Shown here in pieces: positions 28,988-29,986 of a DNA stretch of 29,986 bases. Location of the stretch: NCBI GenBank assembly GCA_900320765.1, contig ONTN01000007.1, positions 1-29,986 of the forward strand, read 5' to 3'. The notes beneath the pieces were generated by a model that was not told where the DNA came from, did no database searches, and was given only the letters and a program-made list of their open reading frames with translations. Origin of the DNA: an uncultured Eubacteriales bacterium (GTDB lineage: Bacteria > Bacillota > Clostridia > Oscillospirales > Oscillospiraceae). A program made the translations under genes and the position numbers. The first letter of the stretch is position 1. Every line of letters begins with the position of its first letter.

Positions 28988-29986
28988 ATGAGAACTGCGA
29001 TAGTTACCGACGGAAAATACCGCTCGGCGATAGCCGCCGTCCGCGCTCTCGGCAGGGCGGGCTATCAGGTGATTGTTACTCAGACCCGGGGCGACAGCTC
29101 GATCGAGCCGCCCGCCTTCTCCTCGAAATACGCGGACGGAGTGTGGATCGAGGGCTCGGTGACAGATAAGGAGTACCCCGACAGGCTTTTGAAGGTGATA
29201 GAGGGCTGCGATACGCCGGTGCTCTTCCCCGTCGGTGCGGGTACGCTGAACGTCATCGCCGCCGATAAGGAGCGGTTTGAGAAGGCCGCTTACTTCCTTG
29301 TCGCCGATAAGTACGTGCTCGACGCCCTGAATAATAAGGAGACGGTGCACGAGAGGGCGGCCGACTTCGGCTTCCGCGTGCCGAAGGAATATGAGGGCGA
29401 GCCGGACAGCTACCCCGTCGTTATAAAGCCGCATTGCGGCGAAAAGCTCGGCCTGAAGGCGGGCGACCGCTATACCGTCGCGAAGAACGCGGAGGAATTT
29501 AAGGAAAAGCTCGCGAAGATGAGAGAGTATGACCCCGAGCCTTTAGTCCAGGAGAAGGTCGAGGGCGACGGCGACCCCGACCGCCCGCAGAAGACCGAGC
29601 CCGCCTCGTGGGTCTTTGACCTCGCGACCGAGGACGGCTCGATCCTTCTCGAATACCTCTCCACCGGCGACCATGGCAAGCTCGAGGACAGCCAGCCCGG
29701 CGTGTGGTGCTCCGTCTCCAGCTACGACTTCCCGCGCCGCGCCGAGCGCTTCCGCTCCGAGCTCGAGACGCGCACCAACGGCGTCCCCGTCACCGTCGGG
29801 CTCTTCTTCGACCCGATGGCCGCCGGCGGCCGCTGGGATTCGAAGACGCAGCGGCGCATCCCCGCGCCCGGCTCCGCCCTCGCCGCCCTCAGCGAGGAGG
29901 AGCGCGAGAACCTCGACTGGCGGAAGCGCGAAGAACTCCTCCGCGCCGACGCCCTCGAGCTCCTCCGCGAGCAGGTCCGCTTCTTC
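28988..29986 (+). CDS. ATP-grasp-like protein, partial, with anomalous 3' part
   Basis: Open at the window end; 333 codons are visible. GAGGGTGA lies about 8 nt before the ATG, 16 bp after the previous stop. Residues 1-195 fit an ATP-grasp enzyme: an N-terminal pre-ATP domain (TAIVTDGKYRSAIAAVRALG), then a lysine-bearing strand VVIKPHCGEKLG (about 143-154) and LVQEKVEGDG (about 186-195). After residue 195 the expected ATP-grasp continuation is absent. The sequence becomes WVFDLATEDGS, GVPVTVGLFFDPMAAGGRWD and Leu/Arg/Glu-rich text, almost all CGC for Arg and ATC for Ile, whereas the first part uses AGA, AGG and ATA. I do not recognise the second part. A chimeric junction near 29573 is possible. 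Confidence 0.7.
   Translation, partial: MRTAIVTDGKYRSAIAAVRALGRAGYQVIVTQTRGDSSIEPPAFSSKYADGVWIEGSVTDKEYPDRLLKVIEGCDTPVLFPVGAGTLNVIAADKERFEKAAYFLVADKYVLDALNNKETVHERAADFGFRVPKEYEGEPDSYPVVIKPHCGEKLGLKAGDRYTVAKNAEEFKEKLAKMREYDPEPLVQEKVEGDGDPDRPQKTEPASWVFDLATEDGSILLEYLSTGDHGKLEDSQPGVWCSVSSYDFPRRAERFRSELETRTNGVPVTVGLFFDPMAAGGRWDSKTQRRIPAPGSALAALSEEERENLDWRKREELLRADALELLREQVRFF

Overview
The window reads as the oriC-proximal part of a Firmicutes (class Clostridia) chromosome, probably a GC-rich gut Oscillospirales-type lineage. This is inferred from gene content and style, because no rRNA is present to place it. The order parA-parB ... serS-mscL-rsmG ... mfd-(dnaD-dnaC)-spoVB/yabM-mazG-hup-rqcP resembles the soj/spo0J and mfd-yabM-yabN-yabO blocks near the Bacillus subtilis origin. 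Coding is dense, with many ATGA/GTGA/TTGA stop-start overlaps, GGAGG-type ribosome binding sites, and frequent ATA, AGG and AGA codons.

Positions 1-15472 are mostly housekeeping, on the + strand. A translationally coupled chain (end of parA, parB, a small membrane coiled-coil protein, serS) is followed by mscL-rsmG. Next comes a zinc-ribbon membrane protein with an extreme Tyr/Asp/Trp tail, then a long imperfect palindromic repeat, then mfd. A second short palindromic repeat and a good promoter precede dnaD-dnaC. A 270-bp repeat-rich spacer with two near-DnaA boxes leads to the SpoVB/MurJ-type flippase, mazG, HU and rqcP. A strong promoter and an L10-type leader then drive rplJ-rplL, which ends at a perfect terminator.

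Positions 15471-19198 hold a GH42 beta-galactosidase and a DegV fatty-acid-binding protein (both -), and a divergent TetR-family regulator (+). Each is bounded by clear hairpins.

Positions 19197-26758 (-) form the most distinctive region, a run of signalling and surface genes. In transcription order these are an MBL-fold hydrolase, a GAF/HD-GYP phosphodiesterase, a secreted FecR-domain protein with a repetitive beta-rich C-terminus, a CHASE2 class III adenylate cyclase, and a secreted NHL-repeat protein. The NHL reading frame is separated from its S-layer-homology anchor by a one-base frameshift at CTTTAA. A pair of mutually exclusive hairpins overlaps the FecR ribosome binding site. My reading is a cell-surface sensing module that makes and degrades cyclic nucleotides; this is inference.

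Positions 26883-29986 (+) hold a PHP-domain phosphoesterase, a polysaccharide-deacetylase-like protein with degenerate SLH-like repeats and no signal peptide, and an ATP-grasp gene that runs off the window. The last ~410 bases of that gene do not look like ATP-grasp and differ in codon use, so a chimeric junction is possible. I saw no tRNA or rRNA gene, CRISPR array, transposase or prophage gene.
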